Assembly (NCBI RefSeq): GCF_011759375.1
Contig: NZ_JAARML010000006.1
Coordinates: 124,001-188,000, forward strand
Direction: 5' to 3'
Source: Paraflavitalea devenefica
Lineage (GTDB): Bacteria > Bacteroidota > Bacteroidia > Chitinophagales > Chitinophagaceae
DNA length: 64,000 bases
This document shows, piece by piece, positions 1 to 7,244 of this stretch. Every line of letters starts with the position of its first letter. Position 1 is the stretch's first letter. Position numbers and translations under genes: made by a program. Below the pieces are notes generated by a model, which worked only from the letters and a program-made list of their open reading frames with translations, was not told the DNA's origin and made no database searches.

Positions 1-178
1 TTCTATCCTTCACCGATTTATATCCGCATTCCACGCAGTTACATAACACTACTACTACTGGTCCACTAAAGAAGTATGGACAACCTTTATCAGTGGTTAA
101 ATTCTAATTTCCTATTTCATAGTACATATCCCCTAGCCTCCAAAACAAACAGTTTTTTTACCCTTTAAATCGTTTGTC

Positions 179-2350
179 ATGAGAACACTTTCCATCCTAA
201 TCTTCACACCTGTTATATCAATTGGACAGTCCGGAAATCTTGACCAGATAAGAAATGGCCCGGCCAGCAATCCTTCCATGAATTTTTACACCACCTTCAA
301 TAATCCTGAATGGGTAAATGGTAATGCAGAACCATCCAATGCCCACTATGTAGAAGGTATGTCCATTGCATACCGTTCATTGATAACGGAAGCAATATCC
401 GGCCAGTCCTATGAGTATGTGATCAAATATGATACCCGGCACAGCGGCAGAATGGCCATTGATTACCTTACCCATTACCAGCGACTGGAACCGCATGGAT
501 CATTTGGGCATGATGCCGAAGTAATAAACCCACGGATCTTTAAATCAGGCAACACTGAATATTTACTCGGTACAGTAAGTACCAATACCTTCCCTATTCC
601 TGCACCTTTCCAGGCGGCAGGCAATACTCCGGTGGCCGGGATGCCCCAAAATAGTTTTAATGCACTGCCGGCCGGGGAAAGAATGATGTCTATTTACAAT
701 GGTGTCATAACTTCTATTGCCTACGATCTTCAACAGTCCTTAACAATTGCTGCTACTAAATCCAGCACACGCGTTCGCATCCGGTTCACCGCCGAAAAGG
801 ATTCTGTAGTATTAGCCTGGGGCGGGCATATAGGCAGCCGGCGAGACTGGGGTTTCATCAATGCCTCTACTCCCCGTTCTGCCGGAGGTATCAGCGGCTC
901 TCCCTATCACATGAGGCAGCTATCCATAAATACCTACCCTGATTTGGTTAATATATCCGGTGTTGGTAACCAGGATAGGTCACTCTCTGCAGCCGCCGTG
1001 GTTGCTGTACAGGACAATACTGCGCCTACTGTGGTATTCTGTCCTTCCAATGGAGAAATCGAATGCCCGGAAACTCCGCAGTTCGGCAATCCTTCATTCA
1101 CTGATGATTACGATCAGAGCCTGGACGTTACATTTAATGATGTAACAACACCTGGCTGTGGCAATACGTTCAGTGTAACACGTACCTGGACTGCGAAAGA
1201 TGATGGTGGCAATACTGCAACATGTAGTCAGACAATAGCAGTTGTTGACAAAACACGGCCTTCAATCACTTGTCCGGGAACTGTAGTTGCACAATGTGAT
1301 GCAGATGTGCCTGCGCCCGATACAGATCTTGTAACAACTTCCGATGCCTGCGGTAATGTAACGGTTACCTGGGAAGGCGACGCTTCTTCAGGCAGTTGTC
1401 CTAAGATCATTACCCGTACCTACAAGGCTACAGATGCCTGCGGTAATACTAACACCTGCACACAAACCATTAATGTGCATGATATTACTCCACCTGTAAT
1501 TACCTGTCCTCCGGATATAGTAGTAGAATGCGGTTCAAACACTGATCCGGCCAATACCGGTACCGCTACTGCTACAGATAACTGTTCAGCAGAGGTATTC
1601 TATCTTGATGAATTCGTAGTGAAGAATTGCTTTAATCCTTATATAATCCGTACCTGGATTGCCAGAGACCCATGCAACAATAGAAGTACCTGTGAACAGA
1701 ACATCATTCTTGTAGATCGCACAGCACCGGTGGTCATCTGTTCGCCCGATCTACAGATAAACTGCGGCGACCCTATTCCAACACCTGTGTCACCTGTGTT
1801 TTTTGAAACTTGTTCTCCTACCCTCACAACTGTACTTTACAGGGAAGTGCCTGCGGAAGCATCCGGTTGCCCGGCCAATCCGAATAATATAAACAGGACC
1901 TGGACACACATAGACGCAAACGGCAATATAGGTACCTGTGTACAAAAGGTCACTTTTGTACCAGCCAGTCTTACCAGTACCAGTGCTGCCATCACTACAA
2001 CCGGCAAAGCTGTAACAGTGACAACCCAACCGGTGAATAAAACAGGCAGTATCCCATTAAAAGGTAACCTGTCTGCTTTGCAGGTACACGCAGATCCCAA
2101 TCCATATTCCAGTGTAATCAATTTCCGTTTTGTTTCTCCGCAAAGCGGTCAGGCCATGTTGGTGGTTTACAACCTTACAGGTGCAAAGATGGCGGTTGTA
2201 TACAATGGAAATGTTACTGCAGGCTTACTGTATACTGTAAATTACAAAGTGCCTCTTTCACAACGGGTACCCCTCATTTACAAACTGAGTGTTGGAGCTA
2301 ACTCAGCTCAGGGCAAACTGTTATCGTTTGGCAGGAATTTTAACCAATAG
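179..2350 (+). CDS. Secreted HYR-repeat surface protein with T9SS C-terminal sorting domain
   Basis: Predicted to be exported by Sec and then placed on the cell surface by the type IX system. It is 723 residues with a short signal peptide (about residues 1-17, ending near ISIGQ). A stop codon at 134-136 limits how far upstream the start could lie. Residues about 20-275 form a unique domain containing NTFPIP, LAWGGHI and GSPYH. Residues about 285-600 hold four cysteine-rich HYR-like immunoglobulin-type repeats, with recurring TRTW and DACGN-type motifs. The last 85 residues match a T9SS sorting domain (DPNPYSS start, YNLTGAK centre). The unique domain also occurs in the protein at 24568-27267. 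Function is unknown; adhesion or substrate binding is an inference. Confidence 0.85.
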   Translation: MRTLSILIFTPVISIGQSGNLDQIRNGPASNPSMNFYTTFNNPEWVNGNAEPSNAHYVEGMSIAYRSLITEAISGQSYEYVIKYDTRHSGRMAIDYLTHYQRLEPHGSFGHDAEVINPRIFKSGNTEYLLGTVSTNTFPIPAPFQAAGNTPVAGMPQNSFNALPAGERMMSIYNGVITSIAYDLQQSLTIAATKSSTRVRIRFTAEKDSVVLAWGGHIGSRRDWGFINASTPRSAGGISGSPYHMRQLSINTYPDLVNISGVGNQDRSLSAAAVVAVQDNTAPTVVFCPSNGEIECPETPQFGNPSFTDDYDQSLDVTFNDVTTPGCGNTFSVTRTWTAKDDGGNTATCSQTIAVVDKTRPSITCPGTVVAQCDADVPAPDTDLVTTSDACGNVTVTWEGDASSGSCPKIITRTYKATDACGNTNTCTQTINVHDITPPVITCPPDIVVECGSNTDPANTGTATATDNCSAEVFYLDEFVVKNCFNPYIIRTWIARDPCNNRSTCEQNIILVDRTAPVVICSPDLQINCGDPIPTPVSPVFFETCSPTLTTVLYREVPAEASGCPANPNNINRTWTHIDANGNIGTCVQKVTFVPASLTSTSAAITTTGKAVTVTTQPVNKTGSIPLKGNLSALQVHADPNPYSSVINFRFVSPQSGQAMLVVYNLTGAKMAVVYNGNVTAGLLYTVNYKVPLSQRVPLIYKLSVGANSAQGKLLSFGRNFNQ

Positions 2351-2364
2351 CAGGCAGTTTCCAG

Positions 2365-2382
2365 GTGCAGCGAAAGCTGCAC
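2365..2382. other. Small hairpin with GAAA loop
   Basis: GTGCAGC, a GAAA loop and GCTGCAC form a seven-base-pair stem 15 bases after the stop codon of the HYR surface protein. It may protect the mRNA 3' end or help termination together with the stronger hairpin about 35 bases further on. Confidence 0.5.
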
Positions 2383-2416
2383 ATAGAATAGCGCCAAGCT
2401 GATCATAAGTTATTTC

Positions 2417-2457
2417 AATAGCTACTCCACCCCCTATTGGCAGGTGGAGTAGCTATT
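2417..2457. terminator. Strong 15-bp hairpin, probable terminator
   Basis: The arms 2417-2431 and 2443-2457 are perfect 15-base inverted repeats around an 11-base loop. They sit about 65 bases after the stop codon of the HYR surface protein. There is no run of T after the stem, so it is a less typical intrinsic terminator; a role in mRNA 3' end formation is inferred. Confidence 0.55.
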
Positions 2458-2996
2458 CAACACGGCATGACAAATGAATAGCTGGTCGGCAGGGTAAAAG
2501 GGGAAGGCGAATGATAGTCGTATTTAAAGAAGGAGGCGCAGGTAAAGCTGCAGGTTCTGTAACATCGTATTTGTAGTGCCCCACTACCTTTTGAAGGCTT
2601 TCCCAATGGGTATTGATCGCATGGTTTTCATAGTTTGTTTTCTTGAAGGTTGTCTTCACACAAGAATTAATCACTCCAGGCATAGATATACAATACCACC
2701 CTTCCGCCCGCAAAAGCAGTGGTTAAATAGTAATAGAGATAGTACCAGTAACAAAGCGAGGAAAAGGTAATGGGGAAGGAGGGATAATGGCAGTTTAGCC
2801 AATAATGCGACAAACATTATGCCACAGGCAAGTCCTTTAAGCTTTGGCTTATGCTTTTCTATGGCTGTAAAAGACAAACCTTATTTGCTGGTCTGGTTTA
2901 ATTTGAATAGCTTCATTATTCCGTCTTACCCCACCAAAGCGCACCAACCTTACTTCCTCTTTTTATTTTCTGATTGTAAATCTAAAAGCTGCCATT
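2458..2996. other. Intergenic stretch without a confident gene
   Basis: Between the hairpin and the lipoprotein gene I see no homologous gene. On the minus strand, 2671-2877 could encode 68 residues with two hydrophobic stretches (around GIMFVALLAKL and YLFLALLLVLSLLLF), and 2453-2713 could encode 86 residues in another frame. Neither resembles a family I know. The pair could be one small membrane protein gene, a decayed gene, or chance open frames. Confidence 0.4.
2671..2877 (-). CDS. Possible small two-helix membrane protein (uncertain)
   Basis: Sixty-eight residues starting with ATG at 2877. Two leucine-rich hydrophobic segments (about residues 19-34 and 37-52) are separated by a short proline-containing turn, and charged residues lie at the N-terminus (EKHKPKLK). 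There is no recognisable family. The composition could also arise from an AT-rich intergenic region by chance. It is reported because hydrophobic small proteins are easily missed. Confidence 0.2.
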   Translation of the reverse strand: MSFTAIEKHKPKLKGLACGIMFVALLAKLPLSLLPHYLFLALLLVLSLLLFNHCFCGRKGGIVYLCLE

Positions 2997-3560
2997 ATGA
3001 AAAAGCTTCTTTCATGGGTTGCAGGGTGCTGTATTTTGTTATCCTGTAACAACAACAAACCCGCAGAAACAACCATCGAAAGTTCAAAAGACACGGTCCC
3101 AGGCACCAGTTCCCGCGACACAAAACAGGCTGAATTTGCCGATGCCCGGTATGTAGAAATGGGCAAGAAAACATTGGGACTATTTGCTGCCGGCGACATT
3201 GATGGATGGATGAATGGTTTTGCTGATACAGCTATGTTCCGGTGGTCATCCGGCGATAGCCTGGCTGGTAAAGCAGCCATCACCAGGTTTTGGAAAGAGC
3301 GCCGGACCAAAGTGATTGACTCGATCCAGACATCCAATGATATCTGGATACCGATTAGAGTAAACACTCCCCAGCAAGGACCTGACATTCCGGGCGTATG
3401 GTTATTAAACTGGCACCAGGTGAATGTGAAATATAAAAACGGGAAACGACTGATGTTCTGGGTGCATATAGATATGCATTACAACAGCGACGATAAGATT
3501 GATCAGATCATTCAATACATAGACCGGGCACCTATTAACAAAGCACTGGGTATTCAATAA
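2997..3560 (+). CDS. SnoaL/NTF2-like lipoprotein
   Basis: 187 residues. The N-terminus MKKLLSWVAGCCILLSC is a lipoprotein signal with the modified cysteine at residue 17, so the protein is predicted to be membrane-anchored in the periplasm or outer membrane. After a low-complexity Asn/Lys/Thr linker, residues about 50-180 resemble the SnoaL-like NTF2 fold: MGKKTLGLFAAGDIDGWMNGFADTA-type helix, then KAAITRFWKERR, and a final sheet ending in DKIDQIIQYID. Such domains bind small hydrophobic ligands or act as isomerase-like enzymes; the substrate here is not visible. The gene stands alone and faces the three minus-strand genes across a shared hairpin. Confidence 0.75.
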   Translation: MKKLLSWVAGCCILLSCNNNKPAETTIESSKDTVPGTSSRDTKQAEFADARYVEMGKKTLGLFAAGDIDGWMNGFADTAMFRWSSGDSLAGKAAITRFWKERRTKVIDSIQTSNDIWIPIRVNTPQQGPDIPGVWLLNWHQVNVKYKNGKRLMFWVHIDMHYNSDDKIDQIIQYIDRAPINKALGIQ

Positions 3561-3575
3561 GTTTCATTGCCATTC

Positions 3576-3607
3576 AGCAGTGGTTCGAGGATTCATGAAC
3601 CACTGCT
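3576..3607. terminator. Bidirectional hairpin terminator
   Basis: The arms 3576-3586 (AGCAGTGGTTC) and 3597-3607 form an 11-bp stem between two convergent genes. The right arm lies inside the last codons of the minus-strand gene ending at 3593, so the stop codon of that gene falls in the hairpin loop. Confidence 0.65.
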
Positions 3608-4213
3608 TTCTGCCTGCTGTCCTCTTCTTCGTGGTTCAAAACCATTTGCTTTCAGGAAGTCTGTCAACTCACTTATAAGATTCCAAACAGCCCCCTCATC
3701 CCCGTCATTGCTTTCCTGTACAACCAGTCTTTCAACAAATATTCCTTCAAACGTCAGTCCTTTCGGTTTCAACAGGCTGACCAGTTGTTTTTTGGGCACC
3801 TTATCGGTGATACGCTCATCAATACCTATGTAGACGTTGAACCGCTTGCTGGCGCCGCCTATTTTTACAGGAAAGTCATTTACGGAACCTACCAGTCTTT
3901 TACCGGCAAAAAGGAATCTTGAATTAACAGCCGTTAATTCTGTGTTGAACCCTTTATCCGTAAGGGCCTTAAATGGAGGGCTGTTAAAAAGTGCCGTTGC
4001 CCTTTTAAAATCAATGAACGCCCCCAATAAAAATACAACGTAGCCAAACGAGGAAAGGGCCACACTTACCATTGCATTCACCCAAATCTTCTGTAAACTG
4101 GAGTCGTAGGAAGTCCGGTTTACAATAGTCAGTACAGCAAAAATGGCCAGGAAAAAGATAACCAGTCCCCAGACCTTCTTTTTATTCAGCAGTATATAGT
4201 CAAGTACTTGCAT
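3593..4213 (-). CDS. Hypothetical protein with two N-terminal membrane helices
   Basis: 206 residues with no family I recognise. Hydrophobic helices lie at about residues 13-30 (VWGLVIFFLAIFAVLTIV) and 46-68 (MVSVALSSFGYVVFLLGAFI). A soluble domain of about 130 residues follows, probably cytoplasmic, ending in a basic, serine-rich tail. It contains a YIGIDERI segment and a predicted mixed alpha/beta pattern. The gene heads away from the DUF5990 gene with a 9-base gap and is last in a probable three-gene minus-strand unit. The last codons overlap the terminator hairpin shared with the opposite gene. Confidence 0.6.
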   Translation of the reverse strand: MQVLDYILLNKKKVWGLVIFFLAIFAVLTIVNRTSYDSSLQKIWVNAMVSVALSSFGYVVFLLGAFIDFKRATALFNSPPFKALTDKGFNTELTAVNSRFLFAGKRLVGSVNDFPVKIGGASKRFNVYIGIDERITDKVPKKQLVSLLKPKGLTFEGIFVERLVVQESNDGDEGAVWNLISELTDFLKANGFEPRRRGQQAESSGS

Positions 4214-4222
4214 ACATCAAAG

Positions 4223-4666
4223 TTATGACTTAGACGCTATCTGCCATCCGTCAAAAGGTTTAACAGTGGCACAATTGGGGGTACCGTCCTTACCTGTTCC
4301 GGGAACACGGGTTTCCAGTATAAGGCTGGAGTTGGCCGTTACCTGTTGTACCATCTCTGTTGTAATTCCCCTTAACGGGACCTTTAACCGCCTGCTCCAG
4401 GGAGATGCTGGCTGCCCGGCCATAGCGCCAATGTCAATGTAGACGAATCTTTCACCGGCTGGTCCCTGTACAAAGGGACCTGAGAAGTCGGGCTGACCAT
4501 CTTTGCCGGTCTTTAATTTAGCAGGGAAGGTAAAAATGAGGTCAGTTCCGGCAGACTGCTGCGTCTGCACGGTTTCATAAGTATTACCACTCCCCTTTTG
4601 CAGGGCAAATTGGACGCCTGTTACAGGCGCCAGCAGGATGATACAAAAACTGATTTCCTGGTTCAT
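4223..4666 (-). CDS. DUF5990 family protein
   Basis: 147 residues counted from ATG at 4666. An alternative start at 4687 adds seven residues, but family proteins usually begin near the segment MNQEISF. The sequence matches DUF5990 by its pattern: GVQFALQKGSGNTYETVQ near the N-terminus, then GPFVQGPAGERFVYIDIG and SPWSRRLKVPL in the centre. This is a small single-domain, probably cytosolic family of unknown function in many bacteria. It lies between two membrane-protein genes; the upstream neighbour ends at 4681, so the spacing is tight and co-transcription is likely. Confidence 0.75.
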   Translation of the reverse strand: MNQEISFCIILLAPVTGVQFALQKGSGNTYETVQTQQSAGTDLIFTFPAKLKTGKDGQPDFSGPFVQGPAGERFVYIDIGAMAGQPASPWSRRLKVPLRGITTEMVQQVTANSSLILETRVPGTGKDGTPNCATVKPFDGWQIASKS

Positions 4667-4680
4667 AAGATTTGATATGA

Positions 4681-5310
4681 TTACCACACAGCAGGCATAA
4701 GTGTCGACCTGATCACCTCATTAATAACAGGCCGCTGCGTGGAATAAATAATGTTTATAGTATCTCCAACCACCAGTATCCCACGGGAACATTTATCCCT
4801 GTACGTTTTCCCATTAACATCTGTAAACTCATATTCAGCATATTCGCGTATTCCTTTTGAATACCCCATCTTCACGACTACCGCTTTGGCATTACGACCA
4901 TACTCTTGTATATGATAGTTTTTATAACTGTCGGCCAGTTTAATCATACCGTATACGCCCCCAACCCAAGAGGCAATGGTTAAAACAGTGCCCAATGTAC
5001 TGCCCCGTGTCCATTTTACCCGCCTATCTTCCCAACCTATTATTTCAGGAAGCGGCGGTAACGGGATATTCCGTTTGTCCGGAAACAGCGCATAGGAAAT
5101 ATAGTACGCCATATACATACTTCCGGTCAAAAGAGTAATAAAACCAATGAGGCAAACGAATGAAAGTGGCGCATCCTCAAACCAGCAATAAATGGTTGCA
5201 GGCCCCGTCAAAATGATCAGGATCAGCGGGAGGAAAACATTCTTTACCATGCCATGCATTTCCGGCTTTACAGCCTGTTTATCATAAATATAAACAAGAA
5301 AGGGCAACAA
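4681..5310 (-). CDS. Hypothetical membrane protein, DUF3592-like C-terminus
   Basis: 209 residues from the first ATG; a start at 5259 or 5250 is equally plausible. Hydrophobic helices are seen around VFLPLILIILTGPATIY, LSFVCLIGFITLLTG and LGTVLTIASWVGGVYG. The last 75 residues (NAKAVVVKMGYSKG, EYEFTDVNGKTY, VVGDTINIIYSTQRP) have the pattern of DUF3592-type domains, in which a beta-rich domain sits outside membrane helices. No enzymatic motif is seen. First gene of a minus-strand set of three, divergent from the sigma factor locus with about 190 bases between. Confidence 0.55.
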   Translation of the reverse strand: MLPFLVYIYDKQAVKPEMHGMVKNVFLPLILIILTGPATIYCWFEDAPLSFVCLIGFITLLTGSMYMAYYISYALFPDKRNIPLPPLPEIIGWEDRRVKWTRGSTLGTVLTIASWVGGVYGMIKLADSYKNYHIQEYGRNAKAVVVKMGYSKGIREYAEYEFTDVNGKTYRDKCSRGILVVGDTINIIYSTQRPVINEVIRSTLMPAVW

Positions 5311-5355
5311 TCCGGCCTTTTTGTGACCCGGTCCTTAAAGGCCCACCCGGAGTTA

Positions 5356-5369
5356 TGCAATCGTTTGTG
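5356..5369. promoter_or_regulatory. LacI-like operator, distal copy
   Basis: TGCAATCGTTTGTG matches 11 of 14 positions of the palindrome TGCAAACGTTTGCA that LacI-family regulators of Bacteroidota commonly bind. A second, closer match lies 85 bases downstream. Both lie in the divergent region in front of the sigma factor gene. The regulator is not encoded nearby, so the assignment is inferred from the motif only. Confidence 0.4.
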
Positions 5370-5409
5370 CAACCCCTGTTTACAATCATTTAATTTTGAA
5401 ACAAGAATC

Positions 5410-5417
5410 TATCTTTG
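5410..5417 (+). promoter_or_regulatory. Possible -7 promoter element of the sigma factor operon
   Basis: TATCTTTG fits the TAnnTTTG -7 element of Bacteroidota primary promoters. A clear -33 partner is not obvious, because the nearest TTTG is too close. The proposed start of transcription would lie just before the proximal LacI-like operator, which would suit repression by a road block. Confidence 0.35.
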
Positions 5418-5440
5418 ACATTTGCAGGAGTTTAAATTTA

Positions 5441-5454
5441 TGCAACCGTTTGCT
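5441..5454. promoter_or_regulatory. LacI-like operator, proximal copy
   Basis: TGCAACCGTTTGCT matches 12 of 14 positions of TGCAAACGTTTGCA and is nearly palindromic around its CG centre. It lies about 50 bases before the GTG start of the sigma factor. Together with the distal copy it suggests control of the SusCD locus by a LacI-type repressor in addition to the sigma/anti-sigma pair. Confidence 0.45.
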
Positions 5455-5502
5455 TTAGTTACAATCGAAAAGAAAACTGCATATTACATAAGATAGCCTC
5501 CC

Positions 5503-6042
5503 GTGGATTTTATCAATAACATACAACAAGGTGATCACCTGGTATTCCGGCAAGCCTTTTTGCAATGGCAGCCCAAGGTATATACTTACCTGGTACGGAA
5601 AACAAAAGATGAAGCCATAGCCGAAGAACTCACCCAACTCACCTTTATTAAGTTATGGGACTTCCGCCATACCCTCACCACAGAATATTCCTTCGACACC
5701 CAGCTTTTTCGCATAGCCCGCACTACGTTAATTGACGGTATCCGGGAACGTGAGCGGCGCAGAAAGCTGGAACAGGGTTTACAGGTTGCCAATCATGAGG
5801 CCGGCGATATCTTCCGGGAAATGCCTACCGCCTCCCTGGAGATTGCCCATGCCTTAAGTTCACTTCCGCCGGCCAGGAAGAAAGTATTCCTGCTCAACCG
5901 CCTGCATGGCTATTCGTATAAACAGATTGCCAGCGAACTGTCGATTTCTGACCGCACCGTGGAAAAACACATTTCACTCGCGCTGAAACAATTAAAGAAA
6001 ATGCTATTGCTCACCCTCCTGTCCTCTATTACCGGATGGTAA
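5503..6042 (+). CDS. ECF RNA polymerase sigma factor, FecI-like (Bacteroidetes type)
   Basis: 179 residues starting from GTG. Region 2 covers residues about 15-85 (VYTYLVRKTKDEAIAEELTQ, then FIKLWDF and FRIARTTLIDGIR). Region 4 covers about 115-170 and has a clear helix-turn-helix in YKQIASELSISDRTVEKHI. It directs RNA polymerase to its own set of promoters and is normally held inactive by the membrane-bound FecR-type partner encoded 70 bases downstream. The SusC/SusD/phosphoesterase genes behind it are the likely targets. Two LacI-like operators lie upstream. Confidence 0.9.
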   Translation: MDFINNIQQGDHLVFRQAFLQWQPKVYTYLVRKTKDEAIAEELTQLTFIKLWDFRHTLTTEYSFDTQLFRIARTTLIDGIRERERRRKLEQGLQVANHEAGDIFREMPTASLEIAHALSSLPPARKKVFLLNRLHGYSYKQIASELSISDRTVEKHISLALKQLKKMLLLTLLSSITGW

Positions 6043-6112
6043 AAAAATATTTTTGGGCCTATTACGGGTAAACCTTCTTCACAAGCGTATTATATAAAGA
6101 CACCTTTTTATT

Positions 6113-7171
6113 TTGAACTTATCCAAAGAAATTATTGAACGTTTTTTAGCCGGTCGCTGTACCCCGGAAGAAGCAGCCGCCATACTGGATGCCCTGAGGG
6201 AGCAGCCCGGACTGCTGGATGCCTATATGGGCAAAGATGACTGGGATGAGATTGATGAAAACAAAGCAGTGATGCCGCCTGACGTAGAGGCCCGCACTAC
6301 GAAGGCGGTACTGAACTACACTACGCGGACAACGCCGGGCGCTTTTTTAATAAAACGCCGATGGATGATGGCTGCAGCCTCTATAGTGGCACTAAGTATT
6401 ACCGGTTTTTATTTGTTCAAACAACGATCATCCCCGCAACAGGATCAGGCAGTGGCGCAATCAAAGGAGATCAGCGTAGACGTTCCACTGAATAAGGATA
6501 CAATGATCATGAATACCGGAAAAGGGAAATTAACAGTGGCATTGAAAGACGGGTCACAAATATTACTGAGCAGCCAGGCAGAGATCCGTTATGAACCTCA
6601 ATTTACCGGAACCAAAAGGGAGATCCAACTGAAGGGAGAAGCGTATTTTAAAGTGTCGAAAGATAAAAGCAAGCCGTTTATTGTATATAGTCATGGTATT
6701 ACTACAACAGCCTTAGGCACTTCCTTTACCATCCGGGCCTGGGGAAATGACCCGCAGGTATCTGTGGCGCTTCACACCGGGAAAGTGGTAGTCAGGTCCA
6801 TAACAGCCAGTGACAGTTCCGCCAAATCCATTTACCTGTTGCCGGGCGATCGGTTAACGGTGAATACACAAACATTTGCCACACATATTGAAAAAGAAAA
6901 GCCTGCTGCAATAGTGGCGAAAGATACGCCTCTGAAAAAAGCCTTTGTGCTGGATTTTGACCGGGAACCATTGGCAAAAGTTTTTGATAAGCTAATACAG
7001 GAATATGGTACGGCGATACAATATGATGGAACTTTGTTATCGGAATTGAGCTTCACAGGCAGCATAAAAACAGATGACCCATTAGAAAAGATACTGCAAA
7101 ACATTGCTTTACTGAATAGCTTAACGGTGACCAGAACGCCCAAAGGTTACCTCATCAGCACCGGTCAATAA
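6113..7171 (+). CDS. FecR family anti-sigma factor with DUF4974 domain
   Basis: 352 residues starting from TTG, which gives a normal family N-terminus (IIERFLAGRCTPEEAAAI). Residues 1-75 are the cytosolic sigma-binding part. One membrane helix lies at about 83-100 (WMMAAASIVALSITGFYLF). The periplasmic FecR domain covers about 130-240 (DVPLNKDTM, GSQILLSSQAEIRY, GEAYFKVSKDKSKPFIV, ALGTSFTIRAW). The last 75 residues are a DUF4974/STN-like domain (FDREPLAKVFDKLIQEYG). It should pass a signal from the outer-membrane receptor to the sigma factor encoded just upstream. Confidence 0.92.
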   Translation: MNLSKEIIERFLAGRCTPEEAAAILDALREQPGLLDAYMGKDDWDEIDENKAVMPPDVEARTTKAVLNYTTRTTPGAFLIKRRWMMAAASIVALSITGFYLFKQRSSPQQDQAVAQSKEISVDVPLNKDTMIMNTGKGKLTVALKDGSQILLSSQAEIRYEPQFTGTKREIQLKGEAYFKVSKDKSKPFIVYSHGITTTALGTSFTIRAWGNDPQVSVALHTGKVVVRSITASDSSAKSIYLLPGDRLTVNTQTFATHIEKEKPAAIVAKDTPLKKAFVLDFDREPLAKVFDKLIQEYGTAIQYDGTLLSELSFTGSIKTDDPLEKILQNIALLNSLTVTRTPKGYLISTGQ

Positions 7172-7197
7172 TACAATACCAACATATGCCTTCAAAA

Positions 7198-7214
7198 CAT
7201 GTACAAAGTACATG
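7198..7214. promoter_or_regulatory. Perfect inverted repeat before SusC
   Basis: CATGTAC, three A residues and GTACATG form a perfect palindrome 31 bases before the SusC start codon and 26 bases after the FecR stop. It could be an operator for a dimeric regulator or a small mRNA hairpin tuning SusC expression. The 13-base string ACAAAGTACATGC here also occurs, reverse-complemented, at 23204-23216 before the protease lipoprotein. Confidence 0.35.
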
Positions 7215-7244
7215 CGGCATTCTATTACCTAAAACTACCGATTT

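Noticed and set aside
1..178. Coding remnant before the first gene
   Set aside because: Stop codons in the relevant frame at 134-136 and no motif seen; taken as leader sequence.
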